From: Elusimicrobiota bacterium | GTDB lineage: Bacteria; Elusimicrobiota; Elusimicrobia; Elusimicrobiales; UBA9959 | Length of the DNA stretch: 64,000 bases | Direction: 5' to 3' | Assembly (NCBI GenBank): GCA_019135865.1 | Contig: JAGVVD010000044.1 | Coordinates: 1 to 64,000 of the forward strand | In this document: positions 17,300-24,047 of the stretch, piece after piece | How the letters are laid out: the number at the start of each line of letters is the position of its first letter | Position numbering within the stretch: position 1 is the first letter of the stretch | Translations under genes and position numbers: made by a program | The notes under the pieces: generated by a model | Databases searched by the model: none | What the model saw: the letters and a program-made list of their open reading frames with translations, nothing else | Told to the model about the DNA's origin: nothing

Positions 17300-17327
17300 T
17301 TTATACTTACCCGATAGAGATTTTCCG

Positions 17328-17371
17328 GGGGACATAATACCTATTTCAACCGAAATAGGTATTGTGTCCCC
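17328..17371. repeat. 44-bp REP-like palindrome, copy 1
   Basis: Left arm GGGGACATAATACCTATTTC (one mismatch to the other copies), spacer AACC, right arm GAAATAGGTATTGTGTCCCC. It is inserted between the riboswitch terminator and btuF, so it is part of the btuF leader RNA. Confidence 0.9.
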
Positions 17372-17381
17372 GAATTAAGAC

Positions 17382-17411
17382 AAAAAAACCCTTTCTCCGG
17401 GAGAGAAAGGG
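17382..17411 (-). terminator. Intrinsic terminator of the cobalamin riboswitch
   Basis: On the minus strand, stem CCCTTTCTC / GAGAAAGGG with a 5-nt loop is followed by TTTTTTT. It begins at the last bases of the B12-box region, the usual position for a transcription-terminating expression platform. Confidence 0.85.
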
Positions 17412-17530
17412 CGTATCGGACTCCCCTCGGAGACCCCTAGGCGGGGGTTCGCAGTAGACCGGGCTGAGCCTTGCGGCATCACCGTTGCGGGGCAGCCGGG
17501 GATTCGCACCCCGTTCCTTCTGCGTGTACT
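17410..17530 (-). ncRNA. Cobalamin riboswitch
   Basis: Read on the minus strand, the region has the adenosylcobalamin aptamer hallmarks in order. GGTGCGAATCCCCGGCTGCC is followed by CCGCAACGGTGA (17510-17475 together), then a variable hairpin region, then AGTCCGATACGCC (17422-17410), the 3' conserved box. An intrinsic terminator follows at once, then btuFCD. Ligand binding should favour the terminator and switch off the importer. The 5' boundary is approximate and must overlap or abut the fadL stop at 17548. Confidence 0.9.
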
Positions 17531-17547
17531 ATGATATCAAATCGGCG

Positions 17548-18792
17548 TCAGAACCGGTACTTTCCCTCCCCCATGACGTACCAGCCCCGGACGGAATAGT
17601 CCACGCCCCCGGAAGTCCGGCGCCCGCCGCCGGCGAGGGCGGCGAGGGTGGCGTCCAGGGTCTTCCCTTTGCGGGTGACGGCCCCGGAGAAGCGGTGCAT
17701 GGGAACGTCGACGGCGGTGGAGAAGTCCACGCTGTCCTTGTCGATGGCGAAAGTGTCGAAGGCGTAACCGGCCATGGCCTCGTAACGGTCGTTCAGACGC
17801 TTCAGGGCGCCCAGCCTGAACTTGACGGAATTCTCCCACCGGTAGGAATTGGTCCTGTCGGCCAGCAGGGCCGAGGGCGTCGAATAGGTCAGCGCGCTGG
17901 AGAAACCCTTCCACCAGGTCTGGGCGCAGTCGAAGGTCAGCGTCAGCGAATCCGAGGCCCGCCAGAGTACGCCCAGGGCGGTGGTGGCCGGGTGCTTCAC
18001 CGGGTACTCGAAGTCGCTCCTGGCGGAGGGAACACCGTCGATAAAGACCTCCTCCTCGCCCTTGAGCCTTATCGTCGCCCCGCTGCGGGCGACCAGGCCC
18101 ACGGCCCAGTCGCCGTTGACGGCGTAGCGCAAGCCTCCGACGGCCTCCAGGCCGTAGCCGGAAGCGTCGGACTTGTTGATCTGGGTCGCTCCGGTCAGCA
18201 GCCCCATCCCCGAGCCCCAGAGTATCTTGGAATCCGACCCCAGGTCGCCGTAAAGCGCGTTCACGCCGACTCCGGCCGAAAGGCGCTCCGTAAACCGGCG
18301 GGCATAAGAGATATTGCCCACGGCCGCGAGTACGGAACTTTCGTAATCCAACGACTCGGCCACGGGATCGCCGGGTGCCGTATCGCTGAACTTGGACCCC
18401 TGCATCAGCGGCGTATATATACCGGTCCCGATAGCGCTGTCGTCGGTGAGCGGTATGACGGCGCCGAACGAGCCGAAGAAGAAGCCGGAGGAAACGCGCG
18501 TCTTGTCGAAAGGATGCGCCACGCCCCCTCCCGTAAGAGGGATATTAAAAGAGTTCCCGTCCTTGGTGTACATCCTGCCGCCGCGGGCCTCCACGCCCAG
18601 GTGCCGTTCGCCCGCCGAGGCCAGGCCCGCCGGGTTCCAGTACACGGCCGTCCAGTCCGTCGCGGCGGCCGTAACGGCGCCTCCCCGCGCCACCGCGCGG
18701 GCGCCGACGCCGTCGAACTCGTAGCCGGAGGCCCGGACTTGCCCCGGCAGCGAGGCGGCCAGCGCCGCGGCGAATATAAGAGCGTTCCTCAT
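17548..18792 (-). CDS. FadL/OmpP1 (toluene_X) outer-membrane protein
   Basis: This 414-residue protein has a signal peptide (ALIFAAALAASLPGQVRAS). The mature N-terminus has the FadL signature: YEFDGVGARAVARGGAVTAA, then DWTAVYWNPAGLA (about residues 46-58). The remainder is an alternating beta-barrel pattern ending in the aromatic GKYRF, typical of an outer-membrane terminal strand. Members take up long-chain fatty acids or aromatic hydrocarbons. It is the last gene of the coupled operon, with a start overlapping the kinase stop by 4 bp. Its substrate is unknown, but cyclase-like membrane genes upstream suggest a lipophilic molecule. Confidence 0.88.
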   Translation of the reverse strand: MRNALIFAAALAASLPGQVRASGYEFDGVGARAVARGGAVTAAATDWTAVYWNPAGLASAGERHLGVEARGGRMYTKDGNSFNIPLTGGGVAHPFDKTRVSSGFFFGSFGAVIPLTDDSAIGTGIYTPLMQGSKFSDTAPGDPVAESLDYESSVLAAVGNISYARRFTERLSAGVGVNALYGDLGSDSKILWGSGMGLLTGATQINKSDASGYGLEAVGGLRYAVNGDWAVGLVARSGATIRLKGEEEVFIDGVPSARSDFEYPVKHPATTALGVLWRASDSLTLTFDCAQTWWKGFSSALTYSTPSALLADRTNSYRWENSVKFRLGALKRLNDRYEAMAGYAFDTFAIDKDSVDFSTAVDVPMHRFSGAVTRKGKTLDATLAALAGGGRRTSGGVDYSVRGWYVMGEGKYRF

Positions 18793-20102
18793 GCGGCCTC
18801 CGCGACGGCCGCCGGCAGCGTGACCGAGAACTCGGCGCCGCCGCCGGGCCGGTTCGCCGCGGCCGCGGAGCCCCCGTTCTTCCTGGCCAGTTCGCAGACT
18901 ATCAGCAGGCCCACGCCGGTGCCGTCCTTTTTGGTGGTGAACCTGTCCATGAAAAGCCTCGGCAGACGCTGCTGCGGGATGCCGGCCCCCGAATCCGCCA
19001 CGACCACGGTAAGGAGGGCGCCGGAGTGCGCGCGGGCGCTCACCCGGACTTCGCGCCGCGGCAGGCCGGCGGAAGCTTCGAAGCCGTTCTTTATCAGGTT
19101 GAAGAAGATCTGCCTCAGTTCCTTCAGGGAACCGCGCATGGAAAGCCCTTCCATGGAAGCTTCGTCCACTAGCAGGCTGCCGCCGAGAGCGGACGGGTGG
19201 AATCTGACCAGCGCGGCCAGTTCCCTGAAGAAAGGGCTCAGCGGCACTTCGACGGGGCGGTTCTCGTCCGCGCGGCCGTAGCCGCTTATCCCCTTGATCA
19301 GGGCGGCCATATGGAGCAGCGAGGAACGGGACGCCTCGAGACCCTCCCGGGCTTCCCCGGCGAGGCCCTTATCCATCAGGATCAGGTCCAGGCTGCCGAG
19401 AGCGCTGGCTATCGGGGAGTTGAGATCGTGCGCCACGCGGTGGGCCAGCACGCCTATCTGGGAGCAGGAATCCAGATCGGCCAGCTGCTTGAGAAGCCCT
19501 TCCTTGGCGTTGAACTCCCTCTGGACTTCGTGGTGGAGCTTCGTCAGTATTATGCCCGTCAGCGTCGAGCAGATCACCATGAAGGCCATATAGGAGGACA
19601 GCACCCAGAAAGTGGTCAGCGGGCTGGCGTAGATCCTGGCGGCCAGATCGTTAGTGACGGGGAGCAGCCCGCCGGCCTCCGCCAGCACGACGGAGAAGTA
19701 GGAGCCCACGGCGCAGACGGTGGAGTACTGCGCCTTCCCGCCGTAGACGAGCTCCGATATCAGGAACACCAGGTAGAACACCGCGAAAGGGGAGGTTATA
19801 CCGCCGCTCCAGTGTATTATGGGGGCCAGGCCCAGCACGCCCGCGCAGGTCATGACCGAGATGAAGCGCCTGAACAGGGCCGGGGTCACGCGCTCGACGA
19901 CAAGGGCTATGGCGGCGTAGGAGAAGGAATACGCCCCCATCACGTAAAGGAGGCGCTTGTCGAAAGGAAAATCGGGGATCGTCAGACAGAAGACGACTAT
20001 GAGCAGGTTCAGGCCCGCCGAGAACCAGGCCTGCATGCGCACCAGCCCCGCCGAGCCGTGGCTCAGCCTGGCGGTCAGCGAAGGTTCAGCGGCCCGGGTC
20101 AC
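18789..20102 (-). CDS. Membrane sensor histidine kinase
   Basis: This 437-residue protein has about six N-terminal transmembrane helices (residues 20-190) and no periplasmic sensor loop of note. A kinase core follows: H-box RVAHDLNSPIASALG at about 224-238, N-box FFNLIKNGFEAS, G1 ADSGAGIPQ, G2 GTGVGLLIV. HDLNSP replaces the common HELRTP, placing it near the NtrB/RegB/PrrB-like kinases. No response regulator is adjacent. It overlaps the upstream membrane gene by 17 bp and fadL by 4 bp. A sensor embedded in the membrane, cotranscribed with cyclase-like proteins, could respond to a membrane or lipid signal; that is inference. Confidence 0.88.
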   Translation of the reverse strand: MTRAAEPSLTARLSHGSAGLVRMQAWFSAGLNLLIVVFCLTIPDFPFDKRLLYVMGAYSFSYAAIALVVERVTPALFRRFISVMTCAGVLGLAPIIHWSGGITSPFAVFYLVFLISELVYGGKAQYSTVCAVGSYFSVVLAEAGGLLPVTNDLAARIYASPLTTFWVLSSYMAFMVICSTLTGIILTKLHHEVQREFNAKEGLLKQLADLDSCSQIGVLAHRVAHDLNSPIASALGSLDLILMDKGLAGEAREGLEASRSSLLHMAALIKGISGYGRADENRPVEVPLSPFFRELAALVRFHPSALGGSLLVDEASMEGLSMRGSLKELRQIFFNLIKNGFEASAGLPRREVRVSARAHSGALLTVVVADSGAGIPQQRLPRLFMDRFTTKKDGTGVGLLIVCELARKNGGSAAAANRPGGGAEFSVTLPAAVAEAA

Positions 20103-20622
20103 GCTCGAACTCCCCCTCCCAGGTCCTGATGAAAGTCGGCACTATCAGCATAAGAAGCGAGTAACCGGCCATTATCTCCCAGGGCATGCCGAAGAACGGG
20201 ATCAGGCCCCAGTCCCACTGGAGCAGGTCCTGCCGGTAAGACCACACCCCCAGCTTCGCTCCGGCCGTCTCCATCGGGAGAGCGACGAGGGCCGCCGCGG
20301 CGACGTCGAAAAGAAAGATCCTCTTATCCCCCCTGGCGATTCTATCTTTTTTAAGCAGCCTGGTATAGCCTTTTTCGGCTAAAAAAACTATCAGCGTCAG
20401 CATCACCATCCAGCCGGTCACCACGGCCACCGGCGCGTCCTTGTAGAAAGTAACGCGGAAATTATAGTCCCAGAGCGGCTCCGTGGCCATCTCCCACATG
20501 ACGCCGACTATGGCCGCGGCCGTCAGCTCGCCGGTCACGTCGCGCCGCGCGTAACGGCGGAACAGCCACCAGACTACGGGGACCTGCAGGAAGCCCCAGG
20601 CCTCCAGGAGCGCCAGTTTCAC
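20086..20622 (-). CDS. Integral membrane protein, paralogue 2, cyclase-like
   Basis: This 178-residue protein has about five to six spans. It is a clear paralogue of the next gene upstream: both share RR-x-ARR-x-VTGE near residue 25, EMAT/EFAT-x-PLW-x-Y-x-FR near 50, YKD-x-P-x-AVV near 65, DKR-x-FLFDV near 100 and LGVW-x-YR-x-DLL-x-WDWG-x-x-PFF-x-MPWE near 125-150. The last block (LGVW...PWE) resembles the GVWGF...PLEE block of lycopene cyclase domains. No named family is certain. Tandem duplication and 4-bp and 17-bp overlaps with neighbours make it a genuine operon member. Confidence 0.7.
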   Translation of the reverse strand: MKLALLEAWGFLQVPVVWWLFRRYARRDVTGELTAAAIVGVMWEMATEPLWDYNFRVTFYKDAPVAVVTGWMVMLTLIVFLAEKGYTRLLKKDRIARGDKRIFLFDVAAAALVALPMETAGAKLGVWSYRQDLLQWDWGLIPFFGMPWEIMAGYSLLMLIVPTFIRTWEGEFERDPGR

Positions 20623-21152
20623 GGCCGCTCCCCCTCGAAGACGCCCTCCCAGAGCCGCACGAAGCTGGGCCCGACCAGCATCAGCAGGCAGTAGCCGAAC
20701 AGGGCCTCCCAGGGCATATGGAAGAACGGCACGCTGCCCCAGTCCCAGGCCAGCAGGTCGTAGCGGTAGTCCCAGACCCCCAGCTTGAGCGAGAGCGTCT
20801 CCACGGGGAAAGCTATCAGCGCGGCCGCTATGACATCGAAGAGGAAAACGCGCTTATCGCGGATATCGACGCGCTCCTTCTTAAGGAAGAACCGGTAGAG
20901 CGCGCCCGAAAAATGTACCACCAGCGTAAACAGGACGCCCCAGCCGAGCACCACCGCCAGAGGCGTGTCCTTGTAGATATTGAGACGGAAGTGGTAGTTC
21001 CAGAGCGGCTGGGTGGCGAACTCGTTGAAGACGCCTATGATCGTCCCGGCGATCATCTCGCCCGTCACGTTCCGGCGCGCGAAACGCCTGAAGGCCCACC
21101 AGACCAGCGGTATCTGGACGAAGAACCAGATCTCCAGCAGCAGCAGTTTCAT
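20619..21152 (-). CDS. Integral membrane protein, paralogue 1, cyclase-like
   Basis: This 177-residue protein is the tandem paralogue of the gene at 20086-20622, with about five to six spans and the same conserved blocks (RRFARRNVTGE, NEFATQPLWNYHFR, YKDTPLAVV, DKRVFLFDV, FFHMPWEALFGY). Acidic residues are buried in hydrophobic stretches (VTGEMIAG, GVFNEFAT, PVETLSLK). That pattern suits an isomerase- or cyclase-type active site rather than a simple anchor. Starts and stops overlap both neighbours by 4 bp. The relationship to carotenoid cyclases is suggested by motif layout only. Confidence 0.7.
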   Translation of the reverse strand: MKLLLLEIWFFVQIPLVWWAFRRFARRNVTGEMIAGTIIGVFNEFATQPLWNYHFRLNIYKDTPLAVVLGWGVLFTLVVHFSGALYRFFLKKERVDIRDKRVFLFDVIAAALIAFPVETLSLKLGVWDYRYDLLAWDWGSVPFFHMPWEALFGYCLLMLVGPSFVRLWEGVFEGERP

Positions 21153-21526
21153 CCTCCCCCCTTCCGGCCGTCCAGCCGGTTCTTGAGCGCGTGCATCAGC
21201 ACCACCACGAAGAGCGGCGGGAACCAGTAATAGAGCAGCGGCTCCTCCAGCGGGATGCCGAATATGGTCGGCCCGACTATCCTGTCCGGGTTCCAGATCC
21301 AGTGCCCGCGGCTGACCGAGAAGAACTCGGCCGCGAACATCAGCGCCTCGAAGGTAAGTATCATGGCCGCCGCGGCCGCCCAGTCGACGGAATGCCGGGC
21401 GGCCCTGTAGAGCGGTATTATTATGAAAAAGAACGGCGCGGCCAGCAGGACGGTGAACGGGAAACGCCTGGTCGTGGTGAACTTGGGGCCTTCGGGGCCG
21501 GAGAGATGCTTCTTGTCCTCAGGCAT
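21149..21526 (-). CDS. Lycopene cyclase-domain membrane protein (CrtYd-like)
   Basis: This 125-residue protein has about three spans. It carries the lycopene cyclase domain hallmarks RGHWIWNPDRIVGP followed by GIPLEEPLLYYWFPP (about residues 72-100), including the P-x-E-E motif needed in CrtYc/CrtYd and CarR/CarRP-type cyclases. It starts 8 bp before the stop of the companion gene at 21519-21842; two such half-size proteins together resemble heterodimeric CrtYc-CrtYd. No phytoene synthase or desaturase is in the window, so the substrate may be another isoprenoid or lipid. Domain call fairly firm, reaction uncertain. Confidence 0.72.
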   Translation of the reverse strand: MPEDKKHLSGPEGPKFTTTRRFPFTVLLAAPFFFIIIPLYRAARHSVDWAAAAAMILTFEALMFAAEFFSVSRGHWIWNPDRIVGPTIFGIPLEEPLLYYWFPPLFVVVLMHALKNRLDGRKGGG

Positions 21527-21842
21527 CCTTCCTCCCCAGGAGGCGGCGGTAGCCCAGATAGACCGAGAGGCAGAAAGGCGTGGCGCCGAACCAGTAGACG
21601 TACTCCTCCACCGGAGCGCCCAGCACCCACCAGCCCACCAGCGGGTCCACGGCCTCGGAGAAACCCCAGACCTCGAAATACAGGAAGAGCTGTTCCATGA
21701 CGATCGAGACCGCGCCCATGATGAGCGCGGCCAGCCAGAACGGCCGGCGATAGGCCGGCGCGACGCGCGGGAAAAGAAAGAGAACGAAAAGCAGGGACGG
21801 GACCCAGAACAGGCCCGTGTAGGTCAGCAGGTATACCGGAAT
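21519..21842 (-). CDS. Lycopene cyclase-domain membrane protein (CrtYc-like), non-canonical start
   Basis: About 107 residues with three spans. The sequence runs PVYLLTYTGLFWVPSLLFVL, then EVWGFSEAVDPLVGWWVLGAPVEEYVYW, which holds the GVWGF-like and P-V-E-E motifs of lycopene cyclase domains. The frame is closed by a stop at 21858-21860 and has no ATG, GTG or TTG before the first helix. The first ATG (21719) would delete the first helix and half of the second. The most plausible start is ATT at 21842-21840, 4-5 nt after GGGAGGGG. Coordinates therefore rest on an unusual start, or the true start codon has been lost. Confidence 0.6.
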   Translation of the reverse strand: MPVYLLTYTGLFWVPSLLFVLFLFPRVAPAYRRPFWLAALIMGAVSIVMEQLFLYFEVWGFSEAVDPLVGWWVLGAPVEEYVYWFGATPFCLSVYLGYRRLLGRKDA

Positions 21843-21857
21843 AACCCCTCCCGATGC

Positions 21858-22535
21858 TCAGAACAATTTTCTGGTCAGGAACCCCAGTTTCTTCGCGAAA
21901 GCGGTGCGCAGCAGCCTCTCCGGATCGCCCATGGCGGCGTCCAGTTTCGGGTCGTAGGGCACGCCCTTCGGGCTCATGTTCTCGACCAGGCCGGCCACCG
22001 GCACCGTCATCGCCTTGTACACCGCCAGCGAACGGCGCAGCACGTCGCGCGCAACCGGCGACGGAGTGGTGACGGCCAGGATACGGGCCCTGGGGAAGAA
22101 CCGGAGCGCGTCCAGCGCGGCGTCGCCTATACCGGGCGGCATATCGATGATAAGGTGATCGAGTTCCCCCCACAGCGTCACGGCCAGCATCTCGATAACC
22201 GCGTCGGTGACGTCGGCGCCGCGCAGCGGCACGCCCTGCCCTTTGGAGAAGAAGGATATCGACATGAACTTCACGCCGTGCACGAAAGGAGGCACCAGGC
22301 CCATGTCCTCGCGCGGGAAAGCCTTGCCGGAGCCGAGGATGAAATGGCAGGAGGCGCCGGTCAGGTCCAGGTCCAGCAGGCCGGTCTTGTGCCCCTTCTC
22401 GGTCAGCAGCAGCGCCAGCGTGGAAGCGGTGACGCTCTTGCCGATGCCGCCCTTCCAGCCGGTCACGGCGGTTATCTTCCTGACTTTCTTCAGACGGTCG
22501 GCGATGACCGAAGGACGCGGGTCCAGCGCGGTCAT
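21858..22535 (-). CDS. MinD/Mrp-family ATPase, candidate ATPase-type HypB
   Basis: This 225-residue protein is a deviant-Walker ATPase: KGGIGKSVTAST (about residues 28-39) followed by switch I DLDLTGAS and the Walker B region LIIDMPPGIGD. The last is the Mrp/NBP35-type DMPPG motif. It overlaps the hypA stop (ATGA). In Thermococcus kodakarensis the partner of HypA in nickel insertion is an Mrp/MinD-type ATPase rather than the usual GTPase HypB, and this gene pair copies that arrangement. It could alternatively be an Fe-S carrier of the Mrp type, but no C-terminal CxxC is present. The start at 22535 follows from the overlap. Confidence 0.78.
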   Translation of the reverse strand: MTALDPRPSVIADRLKKVRKITAVTGWKGGIGKSVTASTLALLLTEKGHKTGLLDLDLTGASCHFILGSGKAFPREDMGLVPPFVHGVKFMSISFFSKGQGVPLRGADVTDAVIEMLAVTLWGELDHLIIDMPPGIGDAALDALRFFPRARILAVTTPSPVARDVLRRSLAVYKAMTVPVAGLVENMSPKGVPYDPKLDAAMGDPERLLRTAFAKKLGFLTRKLF

Positions 22536-22936
22536 TTCGACCCCTTGATGTGCTTTATGTAGACGCCGCGGCCGGCGGTCATCTCGAAATCGGGGCTCTT
22601 GCACGAAGGGCATTTGATGAAGGAGTGGGCCATCTCCGGCACGAAATGGATGAACTCGGCCTCGTCGCTCTCCTTGCGGAAGCGTTTGAGGTCGAACTCC
22701 GCCGAGCAGGCCCGGCAGCGGAAAGCGGCCGGCTCGTCGATGACGCGGAACCTGGCGGAAGCCATGAGCGGGTGCTTTTTGGCCAGTTCCTTCATGGCGA
22801 AAGGGAAGATCTCCTTGTCTATCGCCTGCAGTTCGCCGAAGACGACGGCGACCTCGCTGACGCGCTTCAGCTTCAGTTCCGCGGCGTGCTGCGCCGCGGC
22901 TTTTATCACGGATTCGGCCAATGCCCATTCGTGCAT
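22532..22936 (-). CDS. hypA: HypA-type hydrogenase nickel-insertion protein
   Basis: This 134-residue protein begins MHEWALAESVI; Met1-His2-Glu3 is the nickel-binding N-terminus of HypA. A zinc-binding domain follows with two CxxC pairs: FRCRAC near residue 75 and KCPSC near residue 110. The spacer between them is longer than usual. The start at 22936 is chosen because HypA must begin MHE and a TATCAT box ends 6 nt upstream; the ATG five codons earlier would mask His2. It heads the eight-gene operon. Expected to serve the [NiFe] hydrogenase at 30.8-34.8 kb. No hypCDEF is in the window. Confidence 0.85.
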   Translation of the reverse strand: MHEWALAESVIKAAAQHAAELKLKRVSEVAVVFGELQAIDKEIFPFAMKELAKKHPLMASARFRVIDEPAAFRCRACSAEFDLKRFRKESDEAEFIHFVPEMAHSFIKCPSCKSPDFEMTAGRGVYIKHIKGSK

Positions 22937-22942
22937 GGGGAA

Positions 22943-22948
22943 ATGATA
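22943..22948 (-). promoter_or_regulatory. Leaderless-type -10 box of the hypA operon
   Basis: TATCAT on the minus strand ends 6 nt (TTCCCC) before the ATG at 22936. The T-run of the preceding terminator lies directly upstream, so any -35 would fall within that hairpin. Confidence 0.5.
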
Positions 22949-22987
22949 CAAAAAAAGCCGGAGCCCCGGCCCGGGGCCCCGGCTTTT
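22949..22987. terminator. Intrinsic terminator after the RcpC-like gene
   Basis: The GC-rich stem AGCCGG-A-GCCCCGG / CCGGGG-C-CCGGCT is followed on the minus strand by TTTTTTT. It closes the sigma-factor operon and insulates the hypA promoter. Confidence 0.82.
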
Positions 22988-23003
22988 CCGCCGCCGTCCT
23001 CCG

Positions 23004-24035
23004 CTACTTGAACAGCTTCTTGAACGACGCTATCTCCATCGGGTGGAGCTCCACGTCGCCCTTGGCCCTCCGGACCAGCGCGAGGCTGCCGCCCTGTACC
23101 AGGCTGAGCGCCGCATACTGCGCCTCGTTGGGATTGACCAGCAGCTGCGCGAGGCCGACGCCGTCGGGGGTCTCGGGCTTGTCCACCTTCAGCACCGACA
23201 CGTTCTGCAGTATCGTGGCCGTCACCTTCTCCTTGCGGTCGTCGGCCATCAGCGCGTCGAAGGTCACCAGCATGTCCACGCGGTCGCCGGGCGAAAGGAA
23301 CATCACCTGGGAACCGCTCAGGGGCAGACTGACGCCGCGGTAGCCGGGCAGCAGCCTGGTCTCGGCCTCGTAGCGGGCGGCCGTCTTCACTTTGGCGGCC
23401 TCCCCGGTCAGCGCGGCGAAGGAACCCCGCGACGCGGCGAGTGCGCCGCCGATGCCCTTGTAAGCCCCATCCACGTCGTTCTCCGACATGGCGGCGGTGG
23501 CCTCGTCCAGGCCTTTCACGGCCTCGCCGAACCGGGTCAAGACCCCGCTGGCGCGGCCCGCGAGCGTCTTCTCCATGCCGGACCTGTACAGCCGGTCCAC
23601 CGCCATTATCAGCCGCAGCCGGATATCCCCGTACTCCTTCTCCAGTTCCAGCGGGGAGACCGCCTTTTCCGACGCGCCCGGCACGGTCCCCCGGGTCTTA
23701 TCGGCCAGCTCGTAGAGTATGGAGAAAGCGTCCTGCCAGAGACGGGCCCCGTCGAGCTCGCCCTCCTCCGGGTCTTTCCAGGCCTTCTTCTCCAGCAGCG
23801 CGGCCCTCTCCTTCTCCAGCCAGCCCGGGAGTTCCAGTTTCCCGCCGCGGCCCGCGCAGCGGGTAACGCGCGACCGGACGCCGGGGTCCAGGTCGGGAGC
23901 CAGCCAGTAATAGGCCGTCTGCATTTCCTCCGCCGCGCAGGAGACTTCTTTCGCCTCCGGGGCCGAAGGGAAGGCCGCGGCCGCCGGAGCGGCGCAGACG
24001 GCGCAGGGGATCAGCAGCATAAGCAAGGTCTTCAT
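23004..24035 (-). CDS. Secreted protein with C-terminal RcpC/CpaB-like domain
   Basis: This 343-residue protein has a signal peptide (TLLMLLIPCAVCAAPAAAA). A helical, charged region covers about residues 25-220. The C-terminal domain (about 235-343) has GDRVDMLVTFD, then TATILQNVSVL and LLVNPNEAQYAALSL. That block is the RcpC/CpaB region of Flp-pilus assembly proteins, here lacking the SAF domain and membrane anchor. Its end, VELHPMEIASFKKL, nearly repeats that of the smaller neighbour. Four conserved-looking cysteines lie in the N-terminal third. No pilus genes are nearby. It is cotranscribed with an ECF sigma factor and is probably a structural or sensory envelope protein. Confidence 0.75.
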   Translation of the reverse strand: MKTLLMLLIPCAVCAAPAAAAFPSAPEAKEVSCAAEEMQTAYYWLAPDLDPGVRSRVTRCAGRGGKLELPGWLEKERAALLEKKAWKDPEEGELDGARLWQDAFSILYELADKTRGTVPGASEKAVSPLELEKEYGDIRLRLIMAVDRLYRSGMEKTLAGRASGVLTRFGEAVKGLDEATAAMSENDVDGAYKGIGGALAASRGSFAALTGEAAKVKTAARYEAETRLLPGYRGVSLPLSGSQVMFLSPGDRVDMLVTFDALMADDRKEKVTATILQNVSVLKVDKPETPDGVGLAQLLVNPNEAQYAALSLVQGGSLALVRRAKGDVELHPMEIASFKKLFK

Positions 24036-24047
24036 ATCTCCTCCGTC

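Noticed and set aside
21858-22535. Chromosome-partitioning ParA/MinD
   Set aside because: No parB/minC/minE nearby, and the DMPPG motif with an overlapping hypA points to a metallochaperone-type Mrp ATPase.
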